DNA of 64,000 bases from Apostichopus japonicus (taxonomy: Eukaryota > Echinodermata > Holothuroidea > Aspidochirotida > Stichopodidae): positions 17,773,999 through 17,837,998 of the forward strand of contig NC_092565.1 of NCBI RefSeq assembly GCF_037975245.1, in the 5' to 3' direction. Positions 1 to 12,900 of this stretch are shown piece after piece. Both the position numbers and the translations under genes were made by a program. The notes below the pieces were generated by a model. That model saw only the letters and a list, made by a program, of their open reading frames with translations. It was not told the origin of the DNA and did no database searches. Positions within the stretch are counted from its first letter, which is position 1. Each line of letters opens with the position of its first letter.

Positions 1-715
1 ACAGGAACTATCCAATCGGATCAATATTGATGGCGATCAATAACGTTTCTAGTTTACAACCAAATCAATCGCTCTGATAATATCTCACGCACAAATAACA
101 AGCGATCTATCAAAAAATTAAAGTTGGAATTATGTTTTTTCCCTGTGTAGCTTTTAATGTAAAATTAAACCATCAAACGTTCATATTCCTAGCATCTAGG
201 CGCTAACCTGTGGTGTGCAATCAATTCGACGAACATGAATAGAACGTAGTGTGAGCAACGGTGATTGTTATGCATGACGTCACACACCGAGTGATTGTAT
301 CAGTGCAGTACACAAAGCAACCAGAGGTCAAAATAATCTCACTTGTTTAGAATGAGTCATTAACTTCCCGAAGAACATCTATTCTGGGAAATTCCCAATC
401 ATTTCCACTGTTCTGGAAGAAAAATTTGCAAGTTGGGCCTATTTACATTCTACATACAGTGTCATGGATATTTGCTACTCTTGAACCTTTTCCATGCAAA
501 TATATAGCATGGACTTATATTTGCCGGCAACGTTGGGGTCATTTCAGAGAAGTACCGTACCGGTAATCACCGAAGCAAGTTTTTTTAGTTCTGTGATGGC
601 ATGATGGGACTGCTTTGAAGGAACCTATATGGAATAATGAAGCAGTTTGAAAGCTATGGCCCAGGTCAGGTGTAAATTTATTTTTGACTGATGGAAGTAT
701 AGAACATTTTCTAAG
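1..715. other. Intergenic, no gene seen
   Basis: AT-rich non-coding sequence. Only short, composition-driven open frames occur and none resembles a protein family. Confidence 0.6.
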
Positions 716-1114
716 CATATCCAAGTGAACCATTTTCGAGAAAGTGTACTGAATTAAAGTTGAACTGAAATTTGAATACTTTTGTATAACTTGCAGCAAA
801 TATTAAGGAAAACTGTAAAATATGATAATATTGACTAAACTTGAATTCAAAACGTGTGTCCAAGTCTTATCTTCAAAATTGGAATTACCACAATATGAGT
901 ATAGGCGTACAACACATATCCAAGTGAACCATTTTCGAGATAGGCTACTGAAAGTTGAACTGAAATTTGAATACTTTTGTATATAACTAATTGCAGCAAA
1001 TTTTTAGGAAAAACTGTAAAATATGTTAATATTGATTAAACTTGTATTCAAAACGTGTGTCCCATTCTTATCTTCAAATTGGAATTACCACAATATGAGT
1101 AGGCGTACAACACA
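716..1114. repeat. Direct tandem duplication, two units of about 199 bp
   Basis: Unit 1 starts at 716 and unit 2 at 915, both with CATATCCAAGTGAACCATTT. They stay alignable to the GGCGTACAACACAT end with small indels and scattered substitutions. No coding capacity is seen. Confidence 0.9.
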
Positions 1115-1517
1115 TCACCCTGACATACACTCGGTATAAAACCTTTGAACCATATCAAGCCCAAGGTTAATTTGAAAGACAAATAAAGCAAAACAAAGCA
1201 TGTTGTTGTCATAGCCAGATGGGTGTGTTGCGACTATGAGACCTGTTGGCTTTATGTTCACTTTTGGTAAATACTGAGACAATTTCAAATTTCGAGTCAT
1301 GTGATGCTGTATATTCCCTCCAACCGGATATAAGCTGAAATACACAACTTAATTACTGCAATAATTTGTGAGTTTAAGTTACATGATTGTTTGACAACTA
1401 TAATGAGGTTCAAACTTAACTGTCTGACGGATGGGATGATAATTGAGACTGCACTATAATGTTACATATCGTTGTCACGGTAGCGATAAAGTGTCCTTCA
1501 TCCTTAACCCCAGTAGC

Positions 1518-1927
1518 CAGTGGCGGAGCGTCCATACAGTCAAAGGGGCGGATCCCCCCCCCCCCCCTGACGGACTCAAATGGACTGCTGGCGCCCTTTT
1601 CAGCTTTTTCAGCTTTTTACCACTTTTTACTTATTCGCGATTATTGACTTTTTTATTGCGCTCTTAAATACCTATTGACATTTGTCACATTTTGTTGGTG
1701 TAATTTTCTGACAAAATGGCGATGACACCTCTCTATTCTTCGTTTATCTGCAAATTAGCAAGGCCCAGAAAGGGTCATTTCCGGCGATCTAGGGAGTATC
1801 TTTACTCAAAAAGATTTTGTACGCTCCGCGCCAACCTGTGGTGGCGCTCCGCTTAGATAGTGTAGAAAGCGCGCTACAGACCATTCTCGCCCCCCCCCCC
1901 TGACCAATACCCCTAGCTCCTCCACTG
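1518..1927. mobile_element. hAT-type MITE, 410 bp, perfect 8-bp TSD
   Basis: Ends CAGTGGCGGAGC and, as reverse complement of the right end, CAGTGGAGGAGC. It is flanked on both sides by CCAGTAGC (1510-1517 and 1928-1935). Long C runs occur inside, and the shared GC-rich module lies at about 1770-1861. It has no transposase and is non-autonomous. Confidence 0.9.
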
Positions 1928-1935
1928 CCAGTAGC

Positions 1936-2866
1936 CTATATATTCCCTACACCTGTAACATGTTGTGATATCTTTATCGAACAATATACTGTAGGCTATG
2001 TGCCAGAAATCTGCCGGCCCGGCAGAATAAAGAAATGATAGTAATATGAAACTCCCTATGCGACAAGGTTATATATAGGTTACTCAGTTTTTTCAACTAT
2101 AAAGTATGTGTCACAGGCTGACATATAGTCTGTTTTAATATGACAATACTGAAATTAAGTTTTAGCTGTCAGCCGGCTCAAAGGTATTACATGTTCATAT
2201 TATAGTCTTCAATTATAGATAAGTCTTAACTTTGACTGAATTCTAGCTGTATATAATGATCAGGTTTGACAGGAAAGGACTCATTATATAATGACCAAAT
2301 TTAGGAAAGGGGAGTCAGAAAGCCTACCCGACAGAAATTAAGCAAAAATGTGTTTAACTGAAGTATAATAAATTTTGTAGTGAGGTTTTGGTCCCGTTCC
2401 GTGTATTATGCGGTGATATGATATTAAGGTTTTAATTGTCATCGTTAGTAGGCCTATAACCTTTAGTCAAGTCTCTTTTCAAACTTAAGGGCAAATTTAA
2501 AAACAAAAAGTGAAAAATTCCATTTACTAGATCTTTCTGCAGGCAAGAGATTAAATAAATTATAGGTTAAGATCCTGAAAATAGCATAATATAAAGTTTG
2601 AAACATACGGAGAATGAAATATCTTGGTGAACAGGTTACTTTAGGATGGGTATAACATGCCATCAGAAATCTAACGTATAGGCCTACCTCAGACCACCAG
2701 AAATATACCATCAGCTTGCAATCAGAAAAACGATGCCATCAAAACACTGCCATCACCGAGAAATTGTAATATTGTACATCATGAAGCAAAGTTTTCGACA
2801 GAATTTGACAAAACAAATTTCAGTTTCGGAATGTTCAATCACGTACATTATGTTTGTCATACAATA
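1936..2866. other. Intergenic, no gene seen
   Basis: AT-rich sequence without recognisable coding, RNA or repeat features. Confidence 0.55.
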
Positions 2867-2874
2867 TCAAAACT

Positions 2875-3435
2875 CATGGGCGCAGATCCTGGTGGGGACA
2901 GCGGGACGCGTCCCCACCAACTTTTTCAGTGGTGGGGACATGATATACCGTGTCCCCACCAATTTGTCTTGACCAAACGCTGGATTTCAAATTCCCCTGT
3001 ATTAAACTTCGGCGCAGTTTGATCCAGCATTGTGCAAATGACATGCAGCAGTTCTCATTATATTTATCCACAGTTGTTAAATATAGGACGGAAATCGCAT
3101 TTGCGGCAGTCTATAATTGTTTTTCTGGGAGAGGACCCAAGAACCATCGTATACAAAAGTCTACTTGGATTATTTGTCCCCTGATTTATTTTATTCTGCA
3201 GACGCCCATGTTTTTCCCCAAACTAAATTTCTAAGCCATGAGATCTAAAACTCAAGGGGGTTTGGGAGCATCATTGGATCTGGGAAGTGTTATTTCCGGC
3301 GATCTGCAGTGGGAGGTATATTTGCCCAAAAAAATATTGTACGCTACGCGCGAACCCATGGTCGCGCTCCACTTAGATAGTATCAGAGAACAGACACGCG
3401 TCCCCACCATTATCCAAGACTGATCTGCGCCCATG
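2875..3435. mobile_element. hAT-type MITE, 561 bp, 8-bp TSD (7/8)
   Basis: Perfect 14-bp terminal inverted repeat CATGGGCGCAGATC. The flanks are TCAAAACT (2867-2874) and TCCAAACT (3436-3443). It contains internal inverted copies of a TGGGGAC/GTCCCCACC motif and a copy of the shared module at about 3290-3381. Confidence 0.9.
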
Positions 3436-3443
3436 TCCAAACT

Positions 3444-6400
3444 ATACGTTATTTTACATTTCGAGCGTTCGTATATTTATATAAAACATACGGAAAAAAT
3501 TCCCCTCAAGATCACACGCTGTGTCGCGTACTTAAAGGTGCACGTCAAATGTTAACCATCGCGTTCACTGTGACAATTGTCATGTGGTTCTTCTGTGACT
3601 GAGTTGCAGAACCTTTCTTCTGACAGGCCCTAACTTAGCCTTAGTCCTATACTGCTCAGTAAGAAATGAATAATTACCACAAAAGAATCGTTTAATAGGT
3701 TATAGTTACACGAACAATGATCATAATGATGTTATTATACCGGACAAGACCTTTACTAACAATTTTACAATAGGCTATAGCCTAGACTTGAATGCCAGCA
3801 TTTCTTTGACAGGTTTGATATATATCACTTGCATTTTATTATTTACTGTATGAATTGTGATAAACAATTCACATGTTTTGTCTTTCTTCTTCTCTGGGGG
3901 GGGGGGGGGTGGGGTGGGCAGGTGGCGGGGTAAATATGAAAGGGATCACAATTACTATTATTAACATCAATTTGGGCCATACCGTAGTAGACCTATATAT
4001 CAAATTATATGATTTACACGCTTAAATTATTTCCCTCTTAAAAACCTATATAGTTTGATCATGTTGAATACATGTGTTCCATATACATAAATCCTGTAAC
4101 CTTATAACATACAGGAAGATAAATGAACTTAATACGGGCGCGCCAGGGATATGTTTCCGCCCCTTTACGCACCGGCTCACGGTGCTGCATGGATCATCCT
4201 GTCGGGAAGGTTTAGATTTATAGCTAAAAGATCGACAGCCAATTAAACCCATATTAGTTTCGTATACCTCATCACATAATCATGGAAATATCGTAGAAGA
4301 TATTAAACAATCTGATTGGTTAATACACATGCATGACATACCTTTATTAAAACACTTTTAAGATTGCTGGATTTCTTCTATTGGGGAGTATAATTAGGTC
4401 CCAAAGGTTGCCGACGGTTTCCATACCCCACCCCTCACCGTCCGAGTCCCACCGACTCATTTTTGGAAGTGCCATACGTCACTGCTCAAAAGTGCAGCAT
4501 ACTGTTGTACGATAAGACTAAATGGGCTTCTCTGTTGAACCCTATACCGTATAAGAGTGATAAATATAGCCACATACTCTTAACATGCTATATAAAACAC
4601 TATAACAATTGAAAAAGGCTTTAAAAATACTTTCCGTGACTGAGTTTCATACCTCCCAAGCCTTTTATGCGAAACGTATAGACATCATATCTTTGAGATA
4701 TCTCAGCGTAGATAAGTAGTTCAGCATTGATAGCATTGGTGAGCATTTCCGGATTGACACTGTGTTAATTCGGCGCCGAAAGAAAATTTAATGACGATAG
4801 TAGAAACTAAAATGTAAAGGAAATGCTCTGACAGGGGGAAGCAATTACTCCCGATCAGAGAAAAATATGTATTGAAGATATAAATACTCAAATGTAATTG
4901 TTTTGAACCAGCATACAGGTTTTAAAATATCACAGAGTTATTGCTCCCAAAATGCTGATATATTTTAAGTATCCTTCCTATCTATGATTATGATAATAAA
5001 AATGTTATGTTCTCGAGCTGTCTTAGAGAAATCACTCCAGTACACTGTATATTAAAAGGAAAAAGAGAGAAAAGCAAAAATGAGTCTTTACAAGTAAATA
5101 TGATCACATACTTGATCAATGAATATGCAAATTAAACTTGTGTGTGATACACCTTTGAAAAAAGTGTGCAGTGGACCAAAGGAGCAAGGAGGGGGAAGGG
5201 GCGTTAGCGAGCTCTCTTTCTAAATTCCGAATTTCATCGTTTTAATAAAGGTACGGTGGACACAAAAACAGAGACTGTTAGAAAGTTACCCATCATATTT
5301 TCTTCTCGAAACATTTCGTTACCCGTTAAGAAGGTATCTGTTGCCATCGTCGATATATAAAATATTTCTTATGTTTCATCAACACACTACATCATCATTA
5401 CGAGATCGTAGCTTGATTTCAAGTTTATATTTATATCAGTGACTAATGGATAATCGCCACGGATGAACCACATATTCAACTTCTTTTGAATCGAAACACA
5501 GACAATGTGATCCCTTCAGTTAACAAAAACAACGTTCCTCTTGCATATAACCTCTCGAAAACAACTCTGAGGAGTCTGCGATTAAGAAACTGCAGCTTAA
5601 ATTTACTGATTTCCCAGTTTGTAACAATTAACCTTTTGAGATGACGCACTCATTTAATGTACTCCTTATCGATATCTAAATCAGTTTAGTTGCTGGGAAA
5701 TTTCTCTGAGCAAACAATCAGATTTCGAACAAAGGTGCTGTTATAATAAACTACCCTGTAAGTAATGAAGGACAAGGATGCGGTATTTGCACAAAGCTTA
5801 ACTTCGACGTTACCTGCGGTTGAGTCAAAATGTAAGATATAAATGTCAGATATTAAGTGGCGGTTTTGTATAAGAAAATAAAAGATAATACTCGATACCC
5901 CATACACCGGAGTCGATACAAATGGGACCACTCTCCTTCATAAACTCCCGGATCAGCTACTATACATGTGCAGCGCGCCTGCGAGGGTCACGGCTATATA
6001 GACACGACCCTGGCGTGTGTTCTATCAGGGCGCCCTCATTTTCCTAGGCATTTGTTTTCGTTTTGTCATGAAAGTATTTGAGGGCTGAGGAGCCGTTGGT
6101 CGGCGTTCGTGCGTAACTACCACTCCTATATAAGACATGAAGCTCGTTGCCCTCTTCGAATTGGAAACAGCAGTGTTATGTTCGTATGACCGTATAATGC
6201 ACAGACTAAACTGATACTGAAACAATTTAAAAGTGCTGATATTTTGACAAAGAATATCCGGGGGAGGGGGAGGGGGGTTGGTGTGGAGACAAGCCTGATC
6301 GAGATGTACTGCAATGTACAGCTCCTGCAGGTTAGCAAAATGATAACAATAGCAGAATAGTATAGGGAATACAGTGGGAGTAAAGAATACAATCATTTTT

Positions 6401-6506
6401 CAGATTGGAGGGATAAACAACCACAATGCAAAAATGCATTGTAATTTCGATGATGTAACATGAACAGTTTTCTTCATGAATCTGAAGTAATGTTTAGTGA
6501 GGGTGT
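3444..6506. other. Intergenic, no gene seen
   Basis: AT-rich non-coding DNA with a poly-G/GGTGG tract near 3895-3935 and a G-rich stretch at 6258-6280. No exon-like block with splice signals and family similarity was found. Confidence 0.55.
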
Positions 6507-7215
6507 ATATGTTTACAAGGGTTTCACGATTTGACCTCTGATGACCCCAATTGACCTTTGTCCTCCACAAAAAACAATAGGCTTCTTTTACAAAATGTGG
6601 TACTCCAACACACCAAATATGAGGTCTGCCCACGATTCCCTTCTTGAGATATCATGTTTACGAGGTTTTCACAATTTGACCCTTGGTGACCCCAAATGAC
6701 CTTTGACCTCCACCAAGAACAATAGACTTTTTGTATTCAATGTAGTATTTCTACACACTCTGCCCATGCTACCCATCTTGAGATATCGTGTTTACAAGTT
6801 TTCACAATTTGACCCCTGGTGACCCCAAATTACATTTGACTTCGACCAAAAACAATATGCATCTTTTACTCAATGTGGTCCTTCAACACACTAAATATGT
6901 GGTCCTCCCAAGCTTTCCTTCTTGAGATATCTTGTTTTCACAATTTGACCCCTGGTGACCCCAGATGACCTTTGACCTCCAATAAAAACAATAGGCTTCT
7001 TGCACGTATTGTGGTACTTCTACACAATAACTATAAAGTTGGTCCGACCTTCGCTTCTTGAGATTTCGTGTTTACAAGGTTTCCACAGTTTGACCCTTGG
7101 TGACCCCAAATTACCTTTGACCTCACCAAAAACAATAGGCTTCTAGTACTCAATTTGGTACTTTTACACACCAAATATGAAATTGGTCTGACCTTTCCTT
7201 CTTGAGATATCGTGT
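6507..7215. repeat. Tandem array, five units of 133-145 bp
   Basis: Each unit runs from TTTACAAG-TTTTCACAATTTGACC through GGTGACCCCAAATGACC to CTTCTTGAGATATCGTG. The GACCCC core recurs at 6543, 6688, 6821, 6957 and 7102. Units are diverged from each other by substitutions and indels. Confidence 0.9.
6697..6709 (-). promoter_or_regulatory. DR1 nuclear-receptor-like site inside the tandem array
   Basis: TGACCTTTGACCT here (a second copy at 6966-6978) is, on the minus strand, AGGTCA-A-AGGTCA, the perfect direct repeat with one spacer bound by HNF4/RXR-class receptors. Occupancy is unproven. Confidence 0.4.
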
Positions 7216-9705
7216 TTATAAGCTGGGCATCACAAAGGCACTCACACACATACGCAATCATGGATGCAAAGGTTACATTTGTCATCGAAACCAAAAATAG
7301 AGAACTAGTGCCAGCCAGAGTTAAGGGAAAACTGATTTCACTGACAGGCTGCCCCAGCCCTGGCAAAACCACCCTCCCAGGAGAAAATATGATACACCAT
7401 ATAGGCCTATGTGGAACCTTCTACATGGACTCTGTGATGTTGCATTTGCACAAGCAGTCACTGTGATTGCCAAGCATTCTAGATGTAGGCTTTCAAGTTA
7501 AGAATTTAACACCCCGAAATGAGTTAGGTACACAAAGAAAAACAGAAAATCAGTCGGGAGGGATGGGTGGGTGTAGACGGGAAGTGGGATGTTTAACTCC
7601 CTTCTCCAAGAGAACTACTTAAATATCGAAGCGAACCCTCCTCAACCATGCTAGGAATACCTTGACTGGAAATATAAGTTCAAACACTCAGGATTTTACG
7701 AAACAGTTGAGGGATTTTCAATCACTGAAATGTCATTTAAGTTTTAGCTTGAACTCTAATGATGCTAACAATTTGAGAAGAAGCTTTGGTTTGGAGATGT
7801 CATTTGTGAAATAGTTCAAAACTTTAAGGGCAAGTAGTAAATCCTAATCATCAACAAATGTGAGACATGCTCAGAGAATAGTCTAGTGTCTGCAGAAATA
7901 TACATCATGTTATTTTATTTCAAAACAATACCGATGAACTTTTTGAATCAGTTGTGTAGCAACTTTAAGTTGGTGATTTTGCTGTGGAAGGGTGAGGTAA
8001 AGTAGACACTGTTATACAAAAGGAATTAATTTGGTTGTGTTTTGGGTTAGAAACATTTACTTCTGTTTTTATGTTTTGGTGCACCATTACAACCACATTA
8101 ACTTTGATGCAACGAAAATCCTCTTTTCATTAAATATTTAAAAAAAATTTCAGTTGATAGAGGATAGATGATGTCAGTGAATAGGAAATACATTGGATTA
8201 GTAAAAAGTACAAACAAATACTAAATCAAATTGATGGATCCATCTTCTTTTTAATTCTCTCTTGTTACAGATATAACAATGACTTCACTCATCAATAATT
8301 TTACTGGCATTAGCGGAAAAAAAGAAGAAAAGACAATTTGGAATAGTTCTCAAAATGATAGGTCCTGTGAAAAGTAAACTTTTAGTGGTTGCATAACATT
8401 GTGTGATATCATTTAAATATCTTAAACTAGCCTCCCTTACATTCAAAAATATAATATGAGTATTGCACATAAAAACAGAATTGGTTCCTTCAAGTCTCAA
8501 GTCCGCTAAATACAGCTTGCGGGTGAGATGATATGGACCGGCTGCAATGCAATTAAAGTACAAACTATGAATCTGTACATCAGAAGCTTTGAAACGAGCA
8601 AAACATTTGGCTGGAGCAGGAATGAAAGCAGCATCAGAAGACCTTTACTCTACTGTCCGAGCATTGAAAGTTGTGTACACTGGCATTCAACGATTGACTA
8701 TATATCTAACAATAACCTGTGTTGATTAAGGCAAAAATAACAGTCAGATATGGCTAAACTCTATTAACTTGTCAATTCCACCCGAGAAGCTTATTTTCTG
8801 GACAACGCAGTAGACCAATCAAAAAGTCTGATAATGAATCAAACGGCTAAAACTTCTACAATAGTCATGTTTGAAACAGTTACAATTTAAGTAGCTTTCA
8901 TGTAAACCATATTGGTAACACCCATGACCTTTAAAATCACATGACACCATAGAACCATACATGTGATTGTTGGTTGAATTATTGAGTTGAATCGTCTAGA
9001 CGTAACTCCACCTACAAGCCCTATTTACATTAGGCCGCAGCACGATGTTGAACTCTGTACTGGGTGTTATATGTGTCATGTAGACAAGGAGGAAGGACCA
9101 GACCCTGTGCTTGGTGTTTTAACTTGAATGTCAACGCAGCTTTTAGTTGACCAGCGGTAGCCATAACCTTTGTGGTTGTTCGCTACGCATGTAATTTGAC
9201 ACTATAGTAGAAGGCTTTAGTAGCATCGCTGTACATCACACAGCGTATAGTTTCGCTTAAAAAAACCTCACCTTCCTGGTCAGTGTTCATGAACTCTGGA
9301 TCAGATACCAAGCAATACACACCGAGCGAGGGGGTCAAATCCGTAATGTCAACCCAGGAACAGTGAGGTCAGGTTATGCAGTTAACTACACAGAGAGATG
9401 CCTTAACTTTCTACTTACTCCCTCCAATATAAAGGAAATGGTTTAACATTTGTGAAATAAAACAACACTGACCAGCAGAGAATATTTCATGACCTCTTTT
9501 CCCCATCGCACTTACCAAATTCATCCCAATATAACACTTCAATCTTCATGACACTAATAAAGTGTTTGTGTTATAACTCCAATCTCATAAATAACATTTT
9601 TCTAAACTTCTTGTCACCACAAAACTAAGTGACCCAGTTAAGTACAGCCTAAAACCAAGTATACCTAAGCACAGTACATCACCATCCTGTTGCCTGGATA
9701 CCAAA
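7216..9705. other. Downstream of SPATA24, no further gene seen
   Basis: Non-coding sequence that may include the SPATA24 3' UTR at its right end. Open frames are short and lack similarity or splice support. Confidence 0.5.
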
Positions 9706-9902
9706 TCATTTTTGCTTGCTCTTCCGGTCTTTCCCGGTAAGCATCTTATTGATGTAAGCCTCTTGCTGGATTCTGATGTTGACTTCATCGATTTGTTTTC
9801 GGTGGTTTTGTTTCTGCTTTGAGATTCTCTTCTTCAAGTCCTGAATTTTGGTTTGATTCAGATGGACGAGGTTCTCTTTCTGTTGCTTCTCATAAGCGAT
9901 CA
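9706..9902 (-). CDS. SPATA24: SPATA24 coding exon 5 with stop
   Basis: 197 nt, residues 135-199 and a TGA stop at 9708-9706, with a CTTTTACAG acceptor. It is lysine/glutamine-rich coiled coil with the conserved ISKQKQNHRKQIDEV and RIQQEAY motifs and a basic C-terminus (DRKSKQK). I saw no convincing AATAAA on the minus strand close downstream. Confidence 0.88.
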
Positions 9903-12900
9903 CTGTAAAAGGGAGCATAAGATATAAGCCTTCAAACATCTCAACAATTATTTTTCAAAATATCAGGGCATAACTTATCTGATATTGCAGAGCAAAATGC
10001 TATGCAATGTGGGCAACTTGCTATACAAGTGTAAAGATGTATATCAGTTTTCTTACACAAACACAAAGCAAAATATTTTGTAAGAGACTTCAGAGCTTTC
10101 AAGACTAAATTTTTCATTGCATATAATTTACTTCAAAAATAACACTCTATTATAAACGCTAGCAAATTTCAAGGAAAATCATCAGTCAATTACATTGTGT
10201 TTGAGGGGGAATGAATTACTTGAAAGCATTTCCAAAGAAATACATCACTAAACACTTCAGAAAGATGCAAGATAAGGTATCAAGCAATATGCTAGACATA
10301 CTAAAATTGGGATAAACAGTAACCTTCTTTGAAGATAATATATATCTCAAACCATTCTAGAGATACAGAAGACTTCATTTATTTATAAATTGATTAATTA
10401 ACTGTTATGTAGCACTTACTGCTGAACTGCGACTCAATTTCAGATTTGTGGGCTGATTCACTCTGGGCTTCTGCCTTCATTCTTTCTAAGCTGTTGTATT
10501 GATATAAAAGAGAAAAAGAAAGGAAAACAGAACCGTTGACAAACTTTTCCACAGATTTTGTTCTTCCACATGAAGAAACCACCCAATGTACCTGATTACT
10601 CATCCTCTTAAGGCGGAAATACCCTTTTAAAGCGACTTTTTGAGTTTGGTTGACTTTTAATATGAAAGCGGCTGAGCATTACTTATTGATTGCTAGCTAA
10701 GATTGATTACCAAGGCATCCTCTTGAACTTTGTCATGAACTGGACAAAAGTAAGAAGTCCATTTTGTCTATTGGACACTTGTTTTGGAAGTCCTAATCAA
10801 ATGCAAGAAGCAAATCTTTATTTTTCCAAATTTTTCACCATTTGAAATGAAACGTGCGCATCAATTAAAATTAGCTGCGGTTTCACAGGCTTGCTAGAGA
10901 ACACAACATCTGAAAATTAAACAATTTGATATTAACAGAAACTACCCAAGATCTAAGACACGTCCCAGGAGTTTTGTTATTAACAGAGCCTTCCCAAGAT
11001 CTTAGACACGTCCCAGGAGTTTGTGATTAACAAAGACTTTATAAGATTTTAGACACGTCCCAGGAGCTTTGTAGTTAACAGAGACTTTATAAGATCTTAG
11101 ACATGTCCCAGGATTTTCGTAATGAACAGAGACTTCACAAGATCTTAGACACGTCCCAGGAGTTTGGGATTAACAAAGACTTTATAAGATCTTAGACACG
11201 TCCCAGGAGCTTTGTAGTTAACAGAGACTTTATAAGATCTTAGACATGTCCCAGGAGTTTTGTAATTAACAGAGACTTCCCAAGATCTTAGACACTTCCC
11301 AGGAGTTTTGTAGTGGACGGAGACTTACCACTCTTCATATCTTTTCCTCTCTCTTTCCATTTGTGCTTTCAAGATGTCAACTTCTCCTTCTGCAAACTCT
11401 CTTCTCAGTCTCTCAGCTTGTAAGTGAGACTGTGTCTCTAGGTGATGATTTTTTTCCCTCTGAAAGAAAAAGTTATTGTTTCCAACATTACAAAGATTGT
11501 GTGGCACAACAAATTAAATTTTGCCATGTTGTTTTTTTATTTGTCAAAAACGTACAGTATCACTTGAAATTGGTGACACATGCCAGGCCTGTACCTTGAA
11601 GTCCACAACATCACCAGGCTTTGCAAAATTTTTGTCAAGACTCAAAATTAATTTTGAATGATTGCATATATACTTACATTATATATATAAAAAGATGCAC
11701 ATCACTGCAGTCACATGTAAGAAAAAGCATCTAAAATTTGTGAAACGGCCACCTTACTCCTTACAGAGTATGGCTGGGCATGTTTCTTAATATTATAAAG
11801 CCCAGTTAACTCAACACTCTTGGATGCAATTTTATTTAAAAGCTTTATGATAATTCTATATACCAGAGAATAGATGATACATTAGAATATGCCAAATGGT
11901 CCCCTTGTGAACCATAGTTCATCCAATATGCCTATGACCCATGGGCCTTTTGTTATAGAAAGTACTGTCTGGTCTTGGAAACCAGACTAGTCATGGCTTC
12001 TAATATCAAATGAAGTCAGATCATGCTACTGTATAGAAAAGAAATTGGAAAGAATCATGAACTCTGAATGATACATCTTGCCATTGCCAATGCAGTAAAA
12101 AGATGCTTTGTGAATTTTAGGATATAAAGTGTAACCTCTGTACCCAGACTTATGCTGTCTTTTGTTCCGTAACATCTCCTTCTAACACACAAAATACTAA
12201 GATCTGTATGTCCCATTAATGCCACAAAAAAAAAACATTTTAAAGGCTGATTCTAATGAAGATACGGTATGATCACTTAATGCATTTGTATCAAATATGA
12301 AATTTCTACTTGCAAACGTTTATAACATCCAGGATACGATTCATCTGGTTATTGCATTGCAATATGGTCAAATTTTATAAGAGTTTTTATACACAGGTAC
12401 CATTGTATACAAGAAAAGAAACCATTTAACTTATATAAGCCACAAAGCCATTAAAGTTGCTACAAAAGATTCGGACACTAAACAATGCCCTGGATGTCAG
12501 GGCAGAAAGAACAGCAACGAAATTATTACCACAACTGCTAAGTAATCGCATTGACACTGGCAGGGATAATGATAATAATGCCAAAGACATTGATATGATT
12601 GCAACTAGCTTTTCTTTCTTTCAATACAAAGACATTAATTACTTACCTCAAGCTCTTCAAAAAGTAAGTCATACATTTCCTGTTTGACACTTGTCTCAGA
12701 GTCAGACTGAGCCTGTGTGTGACTCTGATGGAGAGAAGAAAATTATCCAAGAGTTTAGCACAAATTTCATACTTCATAGACACAACTTCAATGGTAACCA
12801 CCATAGAACGTTGTCTCAACGGCAACATTTAAAGTATTACAAAGTAGTGGCGTTGCTGTGATATGAGGTTTCTCTGCAATTAGTATAACATTGATACTGT

